A DNA stretch of 64,000 nt from Alphaproteobacteria bacterium (GTDB lineage: Bacteria; Pseudomonadota; Alphaproteobacteria; Ferrovibrionales; Ferrovibrionaceae), in the NCBI GenBank assembly GCA_017307375.1, contig JAFKFH010000021.1, forward strand, positions 86,474-150,473, read 5' to 3'. The position numbers and the translations under genes were made by a program. Positions 30,660-42,155 of this stretch are shown in pieces. The notes under the pieces were generated by a model. That model had not been told where the DNA came from. It did not search any database and saw nothing but the letters and a program-made list of their open reading frames with translations. Each line of letters starts with the position of its first letter. The stretch's first letter is position 1.

Positions 30660-30690
30660 AGCGGCGTGACGCCGCTTCAGTCGGCCTTTT
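30654..30690. terminator. Hairpin containing both stop codons of convergent genes
   Basis: Perfect 13-bp stem GACTGAAGCGGCG / CGCCGCTTCAGTC with a TGA loop (30654-30682). The stop of the plus-strand dehydrogenase (30657-30659) and the stop of the minus-strand lipoate ligase (30677-30679) both lie in the stem. On the plus strand GGCCTTTTCG follows. On the minus strand there is no T-run. Confidence 0.75.
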
Positions 30691-31363
30691 CGCCGAAGGC
30701 GGCGGCCAGTTCCGTCGCCAGCGTTTCGGGGCCGAAGCCTGGCAGGTCGAACAGCCGCAGGTGCAGCGCGGGGTTCACCCGGCGGTCGAGGCCGCAGGCG
30801 GCATAGAGCCGGTTGGCTGCGGCGGCCGGGGCGTCGAGATCGCCGGCGCAGATGATCGCGGCATGGGCCAGGATGGTGGTGCGGCCATCGCGCCCGCGGC
30901 GCCAGCGCTGGGCGGTGCCTGCGAGCTTGCCGCTGCCCACTGCGATGTTGTGGGCGCCGTCGCAGAAGGCCCCGGGGACCGGGCCGCGGCGCGCCGCGAC
31001 GCCGTGCCGCGCAAGCAGTGCCTCGATCGGCCGGCACAGCGCATCGTAGGCTTCCGCGATCGACAACTGCGCGGCGGCGGGCGTGGCGAAGACCAGGGTG
31101 ACGTTGACGATGCCGGGGCCCTGGGGCATCAGGTCGCCACCGGTATCGCGCTCATGCACCCGCATGCCATCGGCCGCCAGCAGCGCCGCCGCCGCGGCGA
31201 AACCCGGCCGCACCGTCAGGTTGCGCGGGGCGACCAGGCACGCCTCGGTCGTCCAGAACGACAGGGCCCGGTCGGCCGCGCCGCCGGCGACGCGGTCGAG
31301 CAAGGCGCGTTCATGGTCGATGGCCGCGGCGAAGGGGAAGTCTGCGAAACCGATCATCGCCAT
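30677..31363 (-). CDS. Lipoate-protein ligase-like protein
   Basis: 228 residues of biotin/lipoate ligase fold. It has HERDTGGDLMPQGPGIVNV, where LplA has a related R-R-x-x-G-G motif, and GSGKLAGTAQRWRRGR with the catalytic-type Lys. It is the last gene of the aco-like cluster, 6 bases after the E2 core gene. It most likely lipoylates the free-standing lipoyl protein encoded in the same operon. It is smaller than E. coli LplA (338) and lacks the accessory domain, like LplA-type ligases that need a partner, or LipM-like transferases. Confidence 0.75.
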   Translation of the reverse strand: MAMIGFADFPFAAAIDHERALLDRVAGGAADRALSFWTTEACLVAPRNLTVRPGFAAAAALLAADGMRVHERDTGGDLMPQGPGIVNVTLVFATPAAAQLSIAEAYDALCRPIEALLARHGVAARRGPVPGAFCDGAHNIAVGSGKLAGTAQRWRRGRDGRTTILAHAAIICAGDLDAPAAAANRLYAACGLDRRVNPALHLRLFDLPGFGPETLATELAAAFGEKAD

Positions 31364-31369
31364 ATCGTA

Positions 31370-32047
31370 TCATGCCGCGGCCTCTATCAGGTCGCACAGC
31401 GTGGTCAGGAAGGCCGCGGCCGGCGCGCCGTCGACCGCGCGGTGGTCGAAGGTCAGCGACAGGCTCATGACCGGACGCATGGCAATGCCGCCGCCCGGCG
31501 CGGCCAGGGCCCGGTCGACGGTGCCGCCGATGCCGAGGATGGCGATCTGCGGCGCGTTCAGGATCGGCGTGAAGAACCCGACGCGCGAGCGGCCGAGGTT
31601 GGACAGCGTGAAACTGCCGCCGGTCATCTCGGTGACGGTGAGGCGCCCGGCGCGGGCCCGGGCGACCAGATCGCGCCGGGCCGCCGCGCGCTCGGCCAGG
31701 CTCATGGCGCCCGCGTCGAGGATCGCGGGCGCGACGAGCAGGTCGCCGGGCAGCGCGATGGCCACACCGAGATGGATACCGCCAGCCAGGCGGATCTCAC
31801 GCCCTTCGACGATGCCGTTCATGCCGGGGTGCCGCGCCAGCGCCGCGACCAGCCGGTCGATCAGCAGGTCCTCGATCGAGACGATCTCGCCGGCCTCGGC
31901 CAGCCGCGCCTTCCAGGCGATCAGCGCGCCGGCCTCGCATTCGGCGTGATGGGTCAATTGCGCGGCCTCCTGCAGGCTGCGCAGCATCTTGTCGGCGATC
32001 ATGCCCCGCATGCCCCTCAGCGGGATCGCCCGGTCTTCCATGGTCAT
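31370..32047 (-). CDS. acoC: 2-oxoacid dehydrogenase E2 catalytic core without lipoyl domain
   Basis: 225 residues from the ATG at 32047 (another ATG two codons later). It begins directly in the acyltransferase domain: IPLRGMRGMIADKMLRSLQEAAQLTHHAE, GGSFTLSNLG, and the active-site SLTFDHRAVDGAPAA with the HRxxDG motif. No lipoyl domain or E1/E3-binding domain precedes it; the lipoyl domain is a separate gene 55 bases upstream. It would transfer the acetyl group from lipoyl to CoA. A gene fission event, or an ancestral separate form, is implied. Confidence 0.85.
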   Translation of the reverse strand: MTMEDRAIPLRGMRGMIADKMLRSLQEAAQLTHHAECEAGALIAWKARLAEAGEIVSIEDLLIDRLVAALARHPGMNGIVEGREIRLAGGIHLGVAIALPGDLLVAPAILDAGAMSLAERAAARRDLVARARAGRLTVTEMTGGSFTLSNLGRSRVGFFTPILNAPQIAILGIGGTVDRALAAPGGGIAMRPVMSLSLTFDHRAVDGAPAAAFLTTLCDLIEAAA

Positions 32048-32102
32048 TGCAATCCTTCCGCGACGGAAGGCCGGCACCGGCGGGACCGGTGCCGGCCCAG
32101 GG

Positions 32103-32333
32103 TCAGCCGATCCGGCCGATGGCATCGCCCTTGCGGACGATGTCGTCGGCCTGGCGCAGGATGGTCAGGCGACCAGTGGCCGGCGCCCGGATCTCGTGCT
32201 GCACCTTCTCGACCATGATCTCGGCCAGCAGGTCGCCTTCGCGGACCTCCGCGCCGTCACGGGCGAGCCAGGCGGTGACGACCGCCTCGCGGTCCTCCGC
32301 CCACAGGTCGATCGGAATAATGATGTCGGTCAT
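32103..32333 (-). CDS. Free-standing lipoyl-domain protein
   Basis: 76 residues, a single complete lipoyl domain and nothing else. It has two symmetrical beta-strand halves, with the lipoylated lysine as Lys43 in EIMVEKVQHEIRAP, on the hairpin where E2 proteins have DK. WLARDGAEVREGDLLAEI and ADDIVRKGDAIGRI are the usual flanking strands. It sits between the E1 beta gene and the lipoyl-less E2 core. Presumably it acts as a mobile acyl carrier between E1, E2 core and E3, in the manner of glycine-cleavage H protein. Confidence 0.85.
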   Translation of the reverse strand: MTDIIIPIDLWAEDREAVVTAWLARDGAEVREGDLLAEIMVEKVQHEIRAPATGRLTILRQADDIVRKGDAIGRIG

Positions 32334-32339
32334 CGCGGG

Positions 32340-33368
32340 TCAGGCCTGCGCCATCCGGTCGAAGGCCTGCACGATCTTGGCCGGATTGGGCAGGCAGAAC
32401 TGTTCCATCGGCCGCGAGAACGGAATCGGCACGTCGGGATAGGCGACACGCTGCGGCGGCGCCTTCAGCCCGCGCAGGTCATGCTCGACGACGCTGGCGA
32501 TGATCTCGCCGGAAACGCCGAAGGAGTGGTAATCCTCGTCCACCACGATCAGCCGGCCGGTCTTGGCGACCGAGCGGCGGATGGTGTCGCGATCGAGCGG
32601 CACCAGCGTGCGCAGGTCGATCACCTCGGCCGACACGCCGCGCCGGGCAAGGTCGTCGGCCGCCTTCAGCGCATTGTGCACCCCCATCGCCAGCCCGACG
32701 ATGGTGACGTCGCGTCCCTCGCGCACCACGGCCGCCTGGCCGAAGGGCAGGGTGTAGCTTGTCTCCGGCACGTCGACCGTCGCCCCCGGCTCGGTGCCGA
32801 GCCAGCCCATGCCCTGCAGGCCCTTGTGGAACATGTAGACCACCGGGCTGTCGTCGCGCAGTGCCGCCGTCATCAGTCCCTTGGCGTCATAGGCGTTGCT
32901 GGGCGCCACGACCTTCATGCCCGGCAGGTGGGCGAAGGTCGCATAGAGGCACTGGCTGTGCTGGCCCGCGTCGGAATAGCCGCCGCCGGTCGAGGTCATC
33001 AGCACCATCGGCACCTTGATGCCGCCGCCGGAAAAATAGATGTTCTTGGCCATCAGGTTGTAGATCGCGTCCATGCAGACGCCGAAGAAATCGACGAACA
33101 TCAGCTCGACCACCGGCCGCATGCCGTCGGCGGCGGCGCCGACCGCGGCGCCGATGAAGGCGGTCTCCGAGATCGGCGTGTCGCGAACCCGTTCAGGACC
33201 GAATTCCTCGACCAGTCCGCGGGTATTCCCGAAAACGCCGCCCAGCGTTGCGATGTCTTCCCCCATCAGGAAGACCCGCGGATCGATCCGCATTTCCTGG
33301 GCCACGGCCTCGGCCATGGCGCGGGCGATGGTCAGGCGCCGTTCGTTGCGCCCCGTCTGTTCCGTCAT
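32340..33368 (-). CDS. acoB: Acetoin dehydrogenase-type E1 component, beta subunit
   Basis: 342 residues, transketolase-like beta subunit. Opens with LTIARAMAEAVAQEMRIDPRVFLMGEDIATLGGVFGNT and contains GVGAAADGMRPVVELMFVDF-type and DLRTLVPLD segments of the Pyr and C-terminal domains. It pairs with AcoA to form the thiamine-diphosphate-dependent E1 that cleaves acetoin (or decarboxylates a 2-oxoacid) and passes the acyl group to lipoyl. 27 bases separate it from acoA; the lipoyl gene follows 6 bases later. Confidence 0.88.
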   Translation of the reverse strand: MTEQTGRNERRLTIARAMAEAVAQEMRIDPRVFLMGEDIATLGGVFGNTRGLVEEFGPERVRDTPISETAFIGAAVGAAADGMRPVVELMFVDFFGVCMDAIYNLMAKNIYFSGGGIKVPMVLMTSTGGGYSDAGQHSQCLYATFAHLPGMKVVAPSNAYDAKGLMTAALRDDSPVVYMFHKGLQGMGWLGTEPGATVDVPETSYTLPFGQAAVVREGRDVTIVGLAMGVHNALKAADDLARRGVSAEVIDLRTLVPLDRDTIRRSVAKTGRLIVVDEDYHSFGVSGEIIASVVEHDLRGLKAPPQRVAYPDVPIPFSRPMEQFCLPNPAKIVQAFDRMAQA

Positions 33369-33395
33369 GTGCTGTCCTTTCTCGGCAAGGGGGCG

Positions 33396-34382
33396 TCAGG
33401 CGAAGACCCGCTCGAGCGCGGTTTCCGGGGCCGGATAGTCGGCCGCGCGCGCGAAGGCGATGGCTTCGTCGACCGTCGCCTGCGCGGCGGCCTCGATCGC
33501 ATCGGCCTCGGCTTCATCCAGGCTGCCATCCTCGATCAGGCGGCGGCGCAGGGCCGGAATCGGATCGCGGGCGAACAGCGCGTCCTTCTCGCCGGCCGGG
33601 CGATAGCCTTCGGCGTCGCCCATGAAATGGCCGGCCAGCCGGTAGGTCTCGATCTCGATCAGGGTCGGTCCCGCGCCGCCGCGGGCTCGCTCGATCGCCT
33701 CGCCGGCCGCGGCAAACACCGCCAGCGGGTCGTTGCCGGGCACGTATGTCCCGGGCATGCCATAGGCGGCCGCGCGGACATCGTTGCGTGGAACCGCGGT
33801 CGATTGCCGCTTCGACACCGAGATGCCCCAGGCATTGTCCTCGACGACGAAGACGACCGGCAGCTGCCACAGGGCGGCGAGGTTGAGGGTTTCGTGGAAG
33901 GCGCCCTGGTTGACCGCGCCTTCGCCCAGGAAGGCGACGGCGACCCCCGGCTTGCCCTGCAGCTTGCGCGACAGCGCCGCCCCGACGGCCGGGCCCATCC
34001 CCTGCGCGATGATGCCCGAGCAGGAAAAATTCACCGCCGGATCGAAGATGTGCATGTGCCCGCCGCGCCCGCCGGACAGGCCGGCGGCCTTGCCGAAGAT
34101 CTCGGCCGCCATCCGCTTCAGGTCGACGCCCTTGGCGACCGCCACGTGATGGGGGCGGTGGGTCGAGGTGACGACGTCGCCGGCATCGAGATGGGCGCAG
34201 ACGCCGACCGCGCAGGGTTCCTGGCCGTTCGACAGGTGCATCTCGCCTGGGATCGGCCCGTTGGCCATGTTGAAGGCCGGTGTCTTGCCTTCGAAATAGA
34301 TGCGCTCGATCGCCTCCTCGAAACGGCGGCTGATCAGCATGTGACGGTACATCCAGCGCTTTTGCGCAATTGTCGGTGCCAT
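33396..34382 (-). CDS. acoA: Acetoin dehydrogenase-type E1 component, alpha subunit
   Basis: 328 residues from the ATG at 34382, which follows GGGAGGACCA; the frame is open upstream to 34505 through the regulatory sites. The ThDP motif runs from GEGAVNQGAFHETLNLAALWQLPVV to NAWGISV (GDG...NN type). GGRGGHMHIFD and the Ser of the SVSKRQS loop match AcoA/PdhA. First gene of the operon, directly behind a candidate sigma-54 promoter. Acetoin is favoured as substrate because of the AcoR-like activator; pyruvate or a branched 2-oxoacid remains possible. Confidence 0.87.
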   Translation of the reverse strand: MAPTIAQKRWMYRHMLISRRFEEAIERIYFEGKTPAFNMANGPIPGEMHLSNGQEPCAVGVCAHLDAGDVVTSTHRPHHVAVAKGVDLKRMAAEIFGKAAGLSGGRGGHMHIFDPAVNFSCSGIIAQGMGPAVGAALSRKLQGKPGVAVAFLGEGAVNQGAFHETLNLAALWQLPVVFVVEDNAWGISVSKRQSTAVPRNDVRAAAYGMPGTYVPGNDPLAVFAAAGEAIERARGGAGPTLIEIETYRLAGHFMGDAEGYRPAGEKDALFARDPIPALRRRLIEDGSLDEAEADAIEAAAQATVDEAIAFARAADYPAPETALERVFA

Positions 34383-34414
34383 CCTGGTCCTCCCGGATTT
34401 TCTTGGGCGGACCA

Positions 34415-34430
34415 GGCCTTTCAAGTGCCG
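34415..34430 (-). promoter_or_regulatory. Candidate sigma-54 promoter of the aco-like operon
   Basis: Minus-strand CGGCACTTGAAAGGCC has the invariant GG (34429-34428) and GC (34417-34416) exactly 10 bases apart, and GGCAC matches the -24 consensus. Transcription would start about 20 bases before the acoA ATG. An overlapping register (TGGCCCGGCACTTGA) fits the -24 box better but has GA for GC. Confidence 0.55.
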
Positions 34431-34477
34431 GGCCAGTGTCGGAAAGCGCGGGAAACGGCGGAGGCCGAATACCTGCC

Positions 34478-34518
34478 TGTCGCAGTCCTGCGACAGGTGT
34501 CGCACGCCGGGCGTCGCA
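34478..34518. promoter_or_regulatory. Upstream activator sites: repeated TGTCGCA half-sites
   Basis: In order on the plus strand: TGTCGCA (34478-34484), TGCGACA (34489-34495), TGTCGCA (34498-34504) and a partial CGTCGCA (34512-34518). The first pair is a perfect palindrome with a 4-nt spacer; the second and third form another with a 2-nt spacer. They lie about 50-90 bases upstream of the candidate -24 element and reach the last bases before the acoR stop. Position and symmetry suit an NtrC/AcoR-class activator. Confidence 0.6.
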
Positions 34519-34520
34519 GG

Positions 34521-36386
<1,866 letters not shown>

Positions 36387-36462
36387 GGCGCATCCTCCCT
36401 GACCGGGCAGGATATGGCCTTCGCGCCCCGCCGACAACCGGCACGCGGCCGGCCGGGGCGGG

Positions 36463-37304
<842 letters not shown>

Positions 37305-37308
<4 letters not shown>

Positions 37309-37739
37309 GCCAGGATACCGCGCTTCATTTCGGTCACCTGCACCTGCGACGGCAGGAAGGCGCGGCGCAGCACCGGCAGCGAGCGGTGCGGGTTGCAGTC
37401 GCCGCAGACGAAGACGTCGAGGGCGGCGTAACCCTTCTCGGGCCACGAATGGATCGACATGTGGCTTTCGGCCAGCACGGCGACGCCCGAGATGCCGCCG
37501 TTCGGCTCGAAATGATGCAGGTCGATATTGAGCAGCGTGGCCCCGATCGCGGCTACGGAATCACGCAGCGCGTCCTCGACGATCTTGAGGTTGTCGAGGT
37601 TCTGACAGCCCCACAGGTCGATGATCAGATGCTGGCCGGCATAGCGCACGCCGTCGCGATGGATGAAATGATCGTCGGCGACATCGGTCGCGTCGGAGAC
37701 AGGAATGGCATGAAGCTTTGCGGCGCTGTTCGTCGTCAT
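37305..37739 (-). CDS. speD: S-adenosylmethionine decarboxylase proenzyme
   Basis: 144 residues, class 1b prokaryotic type. Self-cleavage is expected between Glu91 and Ser92 in AESHMSIHSWPEKG, Ser92 becoming the pyruvoyl group. His97 and Cys112 (VFVCGDCNP) match the processing and proton-transfer residues of the Thermotoga enzyme. It produces the aminopropyl donor used by SpeE, encoded immediately downstream with a 4-base overlap. Confidence 0.95.
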
Positions 37740-37843
37740 CGGACGAGACCCTCCACCCGGCTAAAAGTGTGAGACCCGTGCGCAACAGCGCCCGGCTGAG
37801 CGCTGCGATATGGGGCTAAACCCCCCGGAAAGCAAGTCTTATT

Positions 37844-38683
37844 TTATGACAGCGCGCCGAGGCGGCGGGTCCAGGCCGGATGCGGCTTGATCGCCACCGC
37901 ATGGGCCAGCGCCCGGCGCGCGGTCGCGGGATCGCCGGCTTCGCCCGCCAGGGTGGCGCGGTTGGCCCAGCCTTCCGCCCATTCCGGCTGCAGCGCCAGG
38001 GCGCGCCGCGCGGCGTGGTCGGCCTCGTCGCGCCGGCCGCAATCGTGCGCCATGTTGGCCGACAGCAGATGGGCGGCGGCCGATTGCGGGTCGGTCGCGA
38101 CCGCCCGGCCCAGCGCATGGAACCCGGCTTCCGGCGAGCCCGCCTCGGCCCGGGCCGCGCCCAGGTCGGTCCAGGCCTCGGCATAGGCCGGGGCGTAGAT
38201 CAGCGCCAGCAGGTAGCCGCGCTGGGCGCCGCGATTGTCGCCGATCTGGCGCAGCAGGTTGGCGTGGTCGAGGCGCACTTCGGTGAGGTCGGGCCGCAGC
38301 GTCGCGGCCCGCGCCAGCAGCCGGGTGGCGACCGCGCCGTCGCCGCGCTTGACGGCGAGGCCCGCCAGTTCGGCAAAGCCGTCGCTGGCCGGATCGCAGA
38401 TCAGCGCGGCGCGGAACGCCGCCAGCGCCGCCCGGGTCTGGCCGGTCTCGAGGAACCACTGGCCGAGCGCATGATGCAGCACCGCGGCGTCGGGAAAACG
38501 CAGCAGCGCCTGCTGGTAGGCCGCGGCGGCGGTTTCGCGCCGCCCGCCCTCGCGGGCGATCACGCCCTGCATCAGGTAGAGGTCGAGACGGTCGGGCTCG
38601 GCATGGATCAGCTTGCGCACCTCGGCCTCGGCGCGGCGGAAATCGCCGGCGGCGAGATGTTCGAGCAGCAGTTCCTCGCTCAT
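37844..38683 (-). CDS. Tetratricopeptide-repeat protein
   Basis: 279 residues from the ATG at 38683, which overlaps the stop of the upstream DUF423 gene as ATGA; the longer frame to 39343 crosses that gene. The whole protein consists of TPR-like helical pairs with the A/G/Y/A spacing, for example AAAAYQQALLRFPDAAVLHHALGQWFLETGQ and NRGAQRGYLLALIYAPAYAEAWTDLGAARA, about seven repeats. No signal peptide or catalytic domain is visible. A scaffold or adaptor role is likely; partners unknown. Confidence 0.85.
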   Translation of the reverse strand: MSEELLLEHLAAGDFRRAEAEVRKLIHAEPDRLDLYLMQGVIAREGGRRETAAAAYQQALLRFPDAAVLHHALGQWFLETGQTRAALAAFRAALICDPASDGFAELAGLAVKRGDGAVATRLLARAATLRPDLTEVRLDHANLLRQIGDNRGAQRGYLLALIYAPAYAEAWTDLGAARAEAGSPEAGFHALGRAVATDPQSAAAHLLSANMAHDCGRRDEADHAARRALALQPEWAEGWANRATLAGEAGDPATARRALAHAVAIKPHPAWTRRLGALS

Positions 38684-39078
38684 CGGCGGGTCCCCCAGGC
38701 GGCAAGGCCCGCGATGGCCAGCACCAGCCAGCCGAAGATCAGCATCGTGCCGCCGGTCGGGGCGAGCGTCGCGGGCCGGCCGAACAGCGCGGTGGCATAG
38801 ACGGCGTAGGCAAACAGCGTCAGGCCGATGGCGAAGGCGAGCATCGCGATCTGGCCGAGGCGGCGCGACACCTTGCCCGGCCAGCGCGGCGCCAGGGCGG
38901 CGAGCGCGACGATTGCCAGCGCATGGAACAGTTGCTGCAGGCTGGCGGTGACGACCTGGCCCTGGGCATGCGGATCGGCGACACCATGGGTGGCATAGGC
39001 CGCCGCGGCGACAGCCACCGCCCCGTTCAGCCCCGCATAGGCGACGGCCAGCGCCGCCCACCTGCCGATATGTGTCAT
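38680..39078 (-). CDS. DUF423 family membrane protein
   Basis: 132 residues from the ATG at 39078. Four predicted membrane segments: WAALAVAYAGLNGAVAVAAAAYATHG, the LFHALAIVALAAL segment, IAMLAFAIGLTLFAYAVYATAL, and MLIFGWLVLAIAGLAAW. The AYATHG, LFHALA and PTGG(T)xxIFGW motifs are typical of the YgdD/DUF423 family of inner-membrane proteins of unknown function. Translationally coupled to the TPR gene. Confidence 0.88.
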   Translation of the reverse strand: MTHIGRWAALAVAYAGLNGAVAVAAAAYATHGVADPHAQGQVVTASLQQLFHALAIVALAALAPRWPGKVSRRLGQIAMLAFAIGLTLFAYAVYATALFGRPATLAPTGGTMLIFGWLVLAIAGLAAWGTRR

Positions 39079-39110
39079 GACCCTGTCTCCGCCCACTATG
39101 GCCCAACGGC

Positions 39111-39202
39111 GCCAGCCCGGCGAAAGCCGGGCTCCAGGGCACGGGGCGTCGCAAACTGCACCGCGCTTTCCCTGGGCCCCGGCCTTCGCCGGGGCGACGA
39201 TT
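39111..39202. repeat. Intergenic inverted-repeat element, copy 2
   Basis: Left arm CCCGGCGAAAGCCGGGCTCC then AGGG (39116-39139); right arm CCCTGGGCCCCGGCCTTCGC (39170 on). Between them lies CAAACTGCACCGCGCTTTCC, close to the middle of the copy at 48225-48315. It occupies nearly the whole gap between the DUF423 and dppF genes. Confidence 0.75.
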
Positions 39203-39252
39203 GGTTGGGGACTTAGACCACGCGGGCCGCAGTGGCAAGCGGGCAGCCTGCC

Positions 39253-40236
39253 TCAGTCCGCCCCGCCCAGCACCGTCTCGGCGTGGTGGCAGGCGACGGC
39301 GCGGCCCTCGACCTGGCGCAGTTCCGGCCGGTCGCGCTTGCACAGCTCGGTCGCGAAGGTGCAGCGCTGGTGGAAGGCGCAGCCCGGCGGCGGGCGCAGC
39401 GGCGAGGGCAGTTCGCCCGACAGCGTCTTGCGCGGAATCTTGTTCGCGCCGGTCTGGATGCGCGGCCGGCTGCCCAGCAGCGCGCGGGTATAGGGATGGG
39501 CCGGGCGGTCGAACAACAGGCCGGTCTCGCCGTGTTCCACCGGGCGTCCGAGATACATCACCATCACCTCGTCGGCGATGTGATGGACGACGCCCAGGTC
39601 GTGGCTGACGAAGATGTAGGCCAGCCGAAGTTCTTCCTGCAGGTCCATCAGCAGGTTGAGGATCTGGCCCTGGATCGAGATGTCGAGGGCCGAGACCGGC
39701 TCGTCGGCGATCACCACCCGGGGTTTCAGCATCAGCGCGCGGGCGATTGCGATGCGCTGGCGCTGGCCGCCCGAGAACATGTGGGGATAGCGGCCGTAGG
39801 CTTCGGGGCGCAGGCCGACACGGGCGAGGATCGCGCGCGCCGCCTCGGCGCGCTGGTCGCGGCTGAGATCGGTATTGATCTCCAGCGGCTCTTCCAGGAT
39901 GCGGCCGACGGTGTGGCGCGGGTTCAGCGAGCCATAGGGGTTCTGGAACACCATCTGCACCGCCCGGCGCAGGGCGACGCGGCGATCGGCTTCGGGTGCC
40001 AGCGTCGGCAGGCCGTCGATCAGCAGTTCGCCATCCGACGGCGGCTCGAGCATCGCCAGCACGCGGGCCAGCGAGGATTTGCCGCAGCCCGATTCACCGA
40101 CGATGGCGAGCGTCCTGCCGGCTTCCAGCGTGAAGGAGACGCCGTCGACCGCGCGCACCGTCGCCGCCTTGGCCAGCATGCCCTTCTTGACCTCGTAGTA
40201 GCGGCGGACGCCCTTGGCTTCCATCACCACGGTCAT
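39253..40236 (-). CDS. dppF: Dipeptide/oligopeptide ABC transporter ATPase
   Basis: 327 residues. Walker [10 protein letters not shown], signature [15 protein letters not shown], Walker [13 protein letters not shown] and H-loop SHDLGVVHH. The C-terminal oligopeptide/dipeptide extension has [15 protein letters not shown] with Cys residues that in relatives bind an Fe-S cluster. It couples to DppD on the cytoplasmic face of the DppBC permease. Last gene of the transporter operon; its ATG overlaps the dppD stop by 4 bases. Confidence 0.93.
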   Translation of the reverse strand: MTVVMEAKGVRRYYEVKKGMLAKAATVRAVDGVSFTLEAGRTLAIVGESGCGKSSLARVLAMLEPPSDGELLIDGLPTLAPEADRRVALRRAVQMVFQNPYGSLNPRHTVGRILEEPLEINTDLSRDQRAEAARAILARVGLRPEAYGRYPHMFSGGQRQRIAIARALMLKPRVVIADEPVSALDISIQGQILNLLMDLQEELRLAYIFVSHDLGVVHHIADEVMVMYLGRPVEHGETGLLFDRPAHPYTRALLGSRPRIQTGANKIPRKTLSGELPSPLRPPPGCAFHQRCTFATELCKRDRPELRQVEGRAVACHHAETVLGGAD

Positions 40237-41225
40237 GCCGCAACTCCTTCCGGGCGGCCGCTGTCGTCCAGCGGGTAGAAACAGCGCGCGAGCCCCTCGG
40301 GGTCGCGGTAGAGGTCGGGCCGCTCGGCCCGGCAGCGGTCGTTGGCATGGGCACAGCGCGGGCTGAACAGGCAGCCGACCGGGCGGTCGCCGATGCCGGG
40401 GACGAGGCCCGGGATGGTCGCAAGCCGCGCCCGCCGCTCGGCATGTTCGGGCAGCGAGGACAGCAGCGCGGCGGTGTAGGGATGGCGCGGACGCGAAAAA
40501 AGGTCGTCGGCGCTGCGCGTCTCGACCAGCTGCCCGGCATACATCACCTGCACCCGCTGGGCGGTTTCCGACACTACCGCCATGTCGTGGGTGATCAGGA
40601 CCATCGCCATGTTGTGCTGGCGCTGCAGCCGGGTCAGCAGCTCCAGGATCTGGGCCTGGATGGTGACATCGAGCGCCGTTGTCGGCTCGTCGGCGATCAG
40701 GAGGCGCGGCTGGCAGGCGATCGCCATGGCGATCATCACCCGCTGGTTCATGCCGCCCGACAGCTGGTGCGGGAAGGCGTTGAGGCGGGCGCCGGGGTCG
40801 GGAATGCCGACGAGGTTCAGCAGCTCGACCGCGCGGTCACGCCGCCATTTGCGCGTGCCGCCCATATGTTCCTTCAGCGCCTCGACGATCTGGAAGCCGA
40901 CAGTGAAGCAGGGGTTCAGGCTGGTCGTCGGCTCCTGGAAGATCATCGCGACATCCTTGCCCACCAGCTTGCGCCGCTGGCGCGGGGTGAGCGTCAGCAG
41001 GTCGGTGCCGGCGAAGGCGAGGCGATCGGCGGTCAGCTTGGCGTTCGAGCCGAGCAGGCCCATCAGCGCCAGCATCGAGACCGACTTGCCCGAGCCGGAT
41101 TCGCCGACCACGCCCAGCACCTCGCCCTCGGCGACATCCATGTCGACGCGGTCGACGGCGCGCAGGATGCCGCGCGAGGTGGTGAATTCGACGGTCAGGC
41201 CGCGGATTTCGAGCAGGGCGGGCAT
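40233..41225 (-). CDS. dppD: Dipeptide/oligopeptide ABC transporter ATPase
   Basis: 330 residues. Walker [10 protein letters not shown], signature [15 protein letters not shown], Walker [13 protein letters not shown] and H-loop THDMAVVSE. The C-terminal extension has [21 protein letters not shown], the family Cys motif. Its ATG overlaps the dppC stop by one base (TGATG), a sign of coupled translation. Confidence 0.93.
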   Translation of the reverse strand: MPALLEIRGLTVEFTTSRGILRAVDRVDMDVAEGEVLGVVGESGSGKSVSMLALMGLLGSNAKLTADRLAFAGTDLLTLTPRQRRKLVGKDVAMIFQEPTTSLNPCFTVGFQIVEALKEHMGGTRKWRRDRAVELLNLVGIPDPGARLNAFPHQLSGGMNQRVMIAMAIACQPRLLIADEPTTALDVTIQAQILELLTRLQRQHNMAMVLITHDMAVVSETAQRVQVMYAGQLVETRSADDLFSRPRHPYTAALLSSLPEHAERRARLATIPGLVPGIGDRPVGCLFSPRCAHANDRCRAERPDLYRDPEGLARCFYPLDDSGRPEGVAA

Positions 41226-42136
41226 CAGCGCTTCAACTTCGGATCGAGGGCGTCGCGCAGGCCGTCACCCATCAGGTTGAAGGCGAGCACGGTGAGGAGG
41301 ATGGCAAGGCCGGGGAAGGTCACGACCCACCAGGCGCGCTGCACGTATTGCAGCGACCCGGCGAGCATCGTGCCCCATTCCGGCGTCGGCGGCTGGGCGC
41401 CGAGCCCGAGGAAGCCCAGCGCCGCGGCATCGAGGATCGCGTTCGAGAAACCGAGGGTCGCCTGCACGATCAGCGGGGCCATGCAGTTGGGCAGGACGGT
41501 GCGGAACATCAGCCGCAAGGTCCCGGCGCCGGCGATCCTGGCCGACGAGACGTATTCGCGCGTCAGTTCCGACATCGCCGAGGCGCGCGCCAGCCGGGTG
41601 AAATGCGGCAGCGAGACGATCGAGACCGCGATCATCGCGTTGAACAGCCCCGGCCCCAGGATCGCCACGATGACGATGGCAAGCAGGAGCGAGGGCAGCG
41701 CCAGCATGATGTCCATCAGGCGCATGATCAGGATCTCGACGGTGCCGCGGGCGAAGGCGGCGGACAGGCCGAGCACCACGCCGAAACCGAGCGAGAGGAA
41801 GACGACGATGAAGCCGATGATGATCGACAGCCGGGCGCCGTGGATCAGCCGCGAGAGGATGTCGCGCCCGATGTCGTCGGTGCCGAGGATGAAGCGCCAC
41901 GAGCCGCCGTCCTGAAACACCGGCGGCACCAGCAGTGCTTCGCGGTACTGGACGATCGGCGAATGCGGGGCCAGCAGGTCGGCCAGGATCGCGACGATCA
42001 CCAGGGCGATGATGAAGTACATGCCGATCATCGCCCCCTTGTTCTGGCGGAAATGCAGCCAGACTTCGCGGGCAGGGGTCAGCGGCGCCGAGACCGGTTC
42101 GGTCTGGGGCGTCGGGGTGGCGGCGGCTTCCGACAT
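41225..42136 (-). CDS. dppC: Dipeptide/oligopeptide ABC transporter permease
   Basis: 303 residues. A cytoplasmic N-terminus precedes a membrane helix ([22 protein letters not shown]), then HPFGTD-like [21 protein letters not shown], and further membrane helices. The EAA loop is at [20 protein letters not shown]...[12 protein letters not shown]. It forms the transmembrane pore with DppB. Confidence 0.93.
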   Translation of the reverse strand: MSEAAATPTPQTEPVSAPLTPAREVWLHFRQNKGAMIGMYFIIALVIVAILADLLAPHSPIVQYREALLVPPVFQDGGSWRFILGTDDIGRDILSRLIHGARLSIIIGFIVVFLSLGFGVVLGLSAAFARGTVEILIMRLMDIMLALPSLLLAIVIVAILGPGLFNAMIAVSIVSLPHFTRLARASAMSELTREYVSSARIAGAGTLRLMFRTVLPNCMAPLIVQATLGFSNAILDAAALGFLGLGAQPPTPEWGTMLAGSLQYVQRAWWVVTFPGLAILLTVLAFNLMGDGLRDALDPKLKR

Positions 42137-42155
42137 GGTTTTCGGGTCTCTGGCG

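Noticed and set aside
37740..37843. Riboswitch or attenuator upstream of speD
   Set aside because: Short G/C stems are present, but no SAM- or polyamine-responsive motif could be recognised in about 100 bases.
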